From NCBI GenBank assembly GCA_002049495.1, contig LLYS01000002.1:62001-126000 (forward strand): a stretch of 64,000 bases of DNA, written 5' to 3'. The stretch comes from Epsilonproteobacteria bacterium tcs-49. Its GTDB lineage: Bacteria > Campylobacterota > Campylobacteria > Campylobacterales > Sulfurovaceae. Of this stretch, positions 62,081-64,000 are shown in pieces. The translations under genes and the position numbers were made by a program. Positions within the stretch are counted from its first letter, which is position 1. Every line of letters begins with the position of its first letter. The notes under the pieces were generated by a model. It searched no databases. It saw nothing but the letters and a program-made list of their open reading frames with translations, and was not told the DNA's origin.

Positions 62081-62719
62081 CTAAACTTTTAAACTCTCGA
62101 TCGCTTTGGCGTAATCGTTTTTGAAAACGTAGCTTCCGGCCACGACCACATCCACGCCGGCGTCTTTGAGGGTGTGGATATTGGCGTCGCTGACGCCGCC
62201 GTCGACCTGGATGAGGCACTCGGGGTTGCGTTTTTCGATCAGGGCTTTAAGCTTTTGCGCTTTCTCCACGACGCTTGGGATAAACTTCTGTCCCCCGAAA
62301 CCGGGATTGACGCTCATAAGCAGCACCATATCCAGCGATTCTAGCAGGTATTCGATACTTTCGGGAGGTGTATGGGGATTGAGTACAATCGCGGGGCGGA
62401 TCCCTAAAGAGCGGATCTTTTGGATCAACCGGTGGGGGTGTTTCTCCTCCTCGATGTGAAAGGAGATGAACTCGGGCTTAAGCGGTGCGAAAAGATCCAC
62501 GAAAAAGGTGTTGTTTTCCACCATGAGGTGGATATCCATGGGTTTTGTCGCCGCTTTGGCGACCGCTTCGACCACGACCGGTCCGATGGTCATATTGGGG
62601 ACGAAGTGTCCGTCCATCACGTCTACGTGGATATAATCGCAACCCGCTTTGCAGATCGCGTCGATCTCCAGGGAAAGTTTTCCAAAATCGGCTGAAAGAA
62701 TACTCGGTGCTACTAACAT
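62081..62719 (-). CDS. rpe: Ribulose-phosphate 3-epimerase
   Basis: 212-residue TIM-barrel epimerase of the pentose phosphate pathway. Features: LVAPSILSADFGKL, DYIHVDVMDGHFVPNMTIGP, LMVENN with a PxxxxxF helix, VNPGFGGQKFIPSV and IQVDGGVSDAN. AAGGAAA about ten bases before ATG 62719. Together with tkt (37721) it covers the non-oxidative pentose phosphate branch. Confidence 0.98.
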   Translation of the reverse strand: MLVAPSILSADFGKLSLEIDAICKAGCDYIHVDVMDGHFVPNMTIGPVVVEAVAKAATKPMDIHLMVENNTFFVDLFAPLKPEFISFHIEEEKHPHRLIQKIRSLGIRPAIVLNPHTPPESIEYLLESLDMVLLMSVNPGFGGQKFIPSVVEKAQKLKALIEKRNPECLIQVDGGVSDANIHTLKDAGVDVVVAGSYVFKNDYAKAIESLKV

Positions 62720-62736
62720 AATTATCTATTTCCTTT

Positions 62737-64000
62737 TTAACTGCTGAGAAAGAAGGTGAAGGGTTGATCTTCAAAGGTAAAGTTGATCTGGATCCCCTTT
62801 TTCGGTCCTACCGTTTTATGGACATCCTCCAGGTTGTCGAAATTTCTGGGGATCGTGATGTTGATCGAAACGTTTTCATCGCTTAGGAGGGATTTGGACT
62901 TTCCGGTGATGACGTTGACGATTTCGCTCAAGCCGTCTTGAAGCATCTCGTCGCTGTTGACATCACCGAGCAAAATTTCGCAAGCGCGGGTGACGAGGCT
63001 TTTCTCCATCACGATGGTGATCATCCCCTCCAACTCGCCGTAGATGGCGATGGAGCTGGCCATATACTGCTTATCTTCATCCTCGATGGTCAAAGGTTGT
63101 ACCTTCACATCGTGCTTTTTGGGAATAATGCTGGTCATCACCTGCAGGGTATGGACCGTCGCTTCGGTAAACTGAGCGATATGCGATACCAGGTTTTTGG
63201 AAAGTTTTTTTCCTTTTTTCCCGGCGGTGGCTTCCTTTTCTACCGCTTTGACATCCTCATCGTTGTAAAAATCCTCTTCCCGTTCGAAAAAGAGGTAGCC
63301 CGCGTCCTCAAGCTCCTGAATAAAGCTGGGGGGAACTTTGCTCGTATCCAACCCCACGAAGGCAAACAGCGCTCCGTACTCCGCCCCCTCCGCGGAGAGT
63401 TTGAAAAAGAAGTTCGAAGCGTGGATATTGAACGACGAAACCCGCATCGCGTTGAACATGAAGGTTTTAAACCCGATTTTGAGGCAGTTTTGGTGATAGG
63501 TCAAATCAAACTGTTCCAAGATATCGCCGTCGAGGTAATCTTTGAGATAGTAGATGACGGTGTTGCGCACCTTTTGCGCGGCGATCATGTTGGTGGTAAG
63601 ACCGAAGTGGATCTTGTCCAGAATCGCCAGGTAGGTATCTTCGTTTTTCTTCAGGGAAAGATAGTCGTTATAGGTTTGGGCGACGACGGGGTTGTAGCCG
63701 CGGTCAAAGAGTTCGATGGCGATGATGCTGCGCTGGGAAGAGTCCTCCTTCCAGATCAAAACGGAGTTGTTGTTTTGCTTCTGGGTTCCCTCCCTGGTAA
63801 AAAGCAGGGCGTTGTCTTCGGTATCAAACAGGGAGAAGGGAACGTCGTCGTTGAAAAAGTATTTGATCTGGTCGTAGTGCTGCTTGTTCAAGTCGCAGAT
63901 ACCGATATCGCATTTGATCTTGGCGTGGAGATCGCGCAGCACCTTTTCAAAAAAGGCTATCCCGTTTTTATTGAAAGAGATCACCTTTTTAAAAGAGATC
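62737..64000 (-). CDS. CheX-domain chemotaxis-related protein (5' end beyond window)
   Basis: At least 421 residues; the frame stays open to the right edge, and GTG 63984 may be only an internal codon, so the true start probably lies outside. The C-terminal 150 residues are a CheC/CheX-like phosphatase domain (MASSIAIYGELEGMITIVME and the DGLSEIVNVITGKSKS helix, with the E-x2-N pattern needed for phospho-CheY hydrolysis). The N-terminal 280 residues are not recognised; they include LLF and EFDL-type alpha/beta repeats and a charged linker (EKEATAGKKGKK). It could link chemotaxis to another signal. It lies 17 bases upstream of rpe on the same strand. Confidence 0.8.
   Translation of the reverse strand, partial: ISFKKVISFNKNGIAFFEKVLRDLHAKIKCDIGICDLNKQHYDQIKYFFNDDVPFSLFDTEDNALLFTREGTQKQNNNSVLIWKEDSSQRSIIAIELFDRGYNPVVAQTYNDYLSLKKNEDTYLAILDKIHFGLTTNMIAAQKVRNTVIYYLKDYLDGDILEQFDLTYHQNCLKIGFKTFMFNAMRVSSFNIHASNFFFKLSAEGAEYGALFAFVGLDTSKVPPSFIQELEDAGYLFFEREEDFYNDEDVKAVEKEATAGKKGKKLSKNLVSHIAQFTEATVHTLQVMTSIIPKKHDVKVQPLTIEDEDKQYMASSIAIYGELEGMITIVMEKSLVTRACEILLGDVNSDEMLQDGLSEIVNVITGKSKSLLSDENVSINITIPRNFDNLEDVHKTVGPKKGIQINFTFEDQPFTFFLSS

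Overview
The window is ordinary chromosomal DNA of a Campylobacterota (epsilonproteobacterial) organism of moderately high GC for that group, probably a free-living Sulfurimonas/Sulfurovum/Nitratifractor/Hydrogenimonas-type bacterium. This rests on the Campylobacterota-style petABC operon with a di-heme PetC, the tRNA-tuf-rpmG-tRNA(Trp)-secE-nusG-rplKAJL-rpoBC block, the tandem DUF2393 genes next to holA, and the many GGDEF-type signalling proteins. rpoB and rpoC are separate, overlapping genes, not the fused gene known from Helicobacter and Wolinella. No insertion sequence, prophage, integrase or CRISPR array was seen. Coding density is very high and no gene-free stretch exceeds about 200 bases.

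Layout. 1-1145: trxA, a thioredoxin-like membrane-anchored protein and trxB (minus). 1346-2915: a [2Fe-2S] protein, panD, ybaB and an ankyrin protein (plus). 2917-7775: holA, two DUF2393 genes, hisIE, an SPFH protein and ilvE (minus). 7944-10536: cytochrome c, luxS, two unknown genes and an MnmD-like methyltransferase (plus). 10529-11592: rsmE and a membrane protein (minus). 11701-32401: a 20-kb run of plus-strand genes: moeA, an unknown gene, petABC, queD, a degenerate GGDEF protein, alaS, maf, a bioF-like gene, a class A PBP, an unknown gene, panE, aroK, a PDZ protein, an ABC-F ATPase, mlaA, mlaC and an RND exporter. 32396-36748: c-di-GMP genes (a frameshifted globin-sensor-like cyclase facing a PAS-GGDEF-EAL protein) and a flavoprotein. 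36864-41000: ispA, tkt, a membrane protein and yaaA. 41079-55083: the translation/transcription block with five tRNAs, EF-Tu, L33, SecE, NusG, L11, L1, L10, L7/L12 and RNA polymerase beta and beta'. 55151-64000: PagL-like lipid A deacylase, plsY, nadAC, flhB, ybgC, a frameshifted VanY-like peptidase, a DnaQ-like exonuclease, trpF, rpe and a CheX-domain protein.

Function. Most genes are housekeeping: thiol redox balance, coenzyme A (panD, panE), histidine, branched-chain, tryptophan and aromatic amino acids, NAD (nadAC), isoprenoids (ispA), pentose phosphates (tkt, rpe), respiration (petABC), cell wall and outer-membrane lipid homeostasis (PBP, mlaA/mlaC/RND, pagL, plsY), and gene expression. 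The points most worth a second look are an ABC-F gene whose only plausible start codon is ATT, two genes each broken by one base in a short G/C run, an aroK P-loop lacking its Ser/Thr, alternative hairpins upstream of alaS, and a series of hairpins dividing the tuf-rpoBC block (after tuf, after rpmG, between rplJ and rplL, and before rpoB). I found no convincing undescribed multi-gene system; the best uncharacterised candidates are single genes or small cassettes next to luxS, moeA and trxA.
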